Assembly: GCA_025927665.1 (NCBI GenBank)
Contig: JAICKZ010000209.1
Coordinates: 1 to 5,867 of the forward strand
Source: Steroidobacteraceae bacterium
GTDB lineage: Bacteria; Pseudomonadota; Gammaproteobacteria; Steroidobacterales; Steroidobacteraceae
Direction: 5' to 3'
Length of the DNA: 5,867 nt
Shown here: one piece after another, positions 5,581-5,867 of the stretch
Numbering within the stretch: the stretch's first letter is position 1
Layout: each line of letters starts with the position of its first letter
Notes under the pieces: model-generated
The model's database searches: none
What the model was told of the DNA's origin: nothing
The model's input: the letters and a program-made list of their open reading frames with translations, nothing else
Position numbers and translations under genes: made by a program

Positions 5581-5596
5581 GTGCGTGAAAGCACAA
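5579..5596 (+). repeat. Second small hairpin overlapping the terminator-like stem
   Basis: TTGTGC (5579-5584) pairs with GCACAA (5591-5596) over loop GTGAAA. It shares base 5579 with the preceding stem, and the T-rich arm at 5571-5581 could instead pair with CAAAAC at 5601-5606, so alternative folds are possible in the leader of the next gene. Confidence 0.35.
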
Positions 5597-5623
5597 GCAC
5601 CAAAACAACAAGGAGTGGGCTTA

Positions 5624-5665
5624 TTGATTGAAGTATGTCAATTATTTATTTGGAGAAGAATGTAA
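5624..5665 (+). CDS. Possible 13-codon leader peptide (TTG start) overlapping the next gene
   Basis: A strong ribosome site AAGGAG (5610-5615) stands 8 nt before a TTG that opens a frame encoding MIEVCQLFIWRRM. Its TAA (5663-5665) shares the A with the ATG of the secreted-protein gene (TAATG), the layout used for translational coupling. No known leader matches it and no run of one amino acid suggests classical attenuation. It may be chance: the downstream gene has its own GGAG at 5652-5655, and TTG starts are uncommon. Confidence 0.3.
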   Translation: MIEVCQLFIWRRM

Positions 5666-5867
5666 TGAAAATTAGATCGATATTATCGATAGCGCCAATC
5701 TTGTTTTTGTCTTTAACCTTGACGGCAAAAGCTGATGTATTAGTTGCAACTAATTCAATGACGACAAGCGGCTGTAGTTCAGTGGTGACTTATCAGAACA
5801 CTTATGCCACTTATACGTCCATAGTTTGCAACGGAACGACTGCACTTACGATCATTAAAGATAATAC
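5665..5867 (+). CDS. Small secreted protein, 5' part only (runs off the window)
   Basis: 67 codons are visible from ATG 5665, with GGAGAAG (5652-5658) 6-9 nt upstream; an ATG at 5660 is followed directly by a stop in its own frame and is not the start. Residues 1-23 (MKIRSILSIAPILFLSLTLTAKA) are a good signal peptide with cleavage expected before Asp24. The mature part is Thr/Ser/Val-rich and beta-prone (SGCSSVVTYQNTYATYTSIV), with Cys37 and Cys55 as a possible disulphide, suggesting a small secreted or surface beta protein. The frame is open to the window edge, so total length and any downstream domain are unknown. Probably expressed with, or after read-through from, the coiled-coil gene 135 nt upstream. 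No family recognised. Confidence 0.75.
   Translation, partial: MKIRSILSIAPILFLSLTLTAKADVLVATNSMTTSGCSSVVTYQNTYATYTSIVCNGTTALTIIKDN

Noticed and set aside
5285..5611. 108-codon frame on the - strand antisense to the 3' part of the coiled-coil gene
   Set aside because: Composition is erratic (Cys, Arg and Leu scattered) with no domain, and it is fully explained as a shadow of the + strand gene and the AT-rich hairpin region.

Overview
The window looks like chromosomal DNA of a Gram-negative proteobacterium, most likely a gammaproteobacterium. The fused chorismate mutase/prephenate dehydrogenase (T-protein) is characteristic of that class, and several proteins carry clear Sec signal peptides. 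Base composition is moderate on the left and visibly more AT-rich on the right (judged by eye). I cannot name a genus. I see no rRNA, tRNA, CRISPR array, insertion sequence or phage gene.

Left half, about 1-2820, all on the + strand and tightly spaced: the 3' end of an unidentified gene whose product finishes in an 18-residue His/Arg tail; gcdH (glutaryl-CoA dehydrogenase, complete, with its catalytic Glu); a small exported protein built of five consecutive 11-residue units resembling LEA or apolipoprotein repeats; and tyrA (chorismate mutase-prephenate dehydrogenase). Gaps are 17, 43 and 28 nt, so co-transcription is plausible, but the genes do not form one pathway: gcdH is lysine/tryptophan catabolism and tyrA is tyrosine synthesis.

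Middle, 2821-4466, on the - strand: an exported methionine-rich DUF2059 protein and, upstream of it in transcription, an exported methyltransferase-fold protein whose SAM-binding glycine motif is degenerate. A hairpin follows the methyltransferase gene, and a nested palindrome lies in front of the DUF2059 gene.

Right, 4467-5867: a 373-nt divergent intergenic region with only weak promoter candidates and a small inverted repeat. It is followed on the + strand by an inner-membrane-anchored coiled-coil protein with a Cys-x4-Cys domain, a terminator-like hairpin, a possible 13-codon leader peptide whose stop overlaps the next start (TAATG), and the 5' end of a small secreted protein running off the window.

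From 2971 onward every recognisable gene encodes an exported or membrane-anchored protein, unlike the two metabolic enzymes on the left. I found no convincing new defence, mobile or signalling system. The points most worth a second look are the 11-mer repeat protein, the degenerate exported methyltransferase, the anchored coiled-coil/Cys protein and the leader-peptide arrangement. Three start codons were moved inward from the longest reading frame, because the Shine-Dalgarno position or the membrane segment favours the internal ATG (tyrA 1726, methyltransferase 4466, coiled-coil protein 4840).
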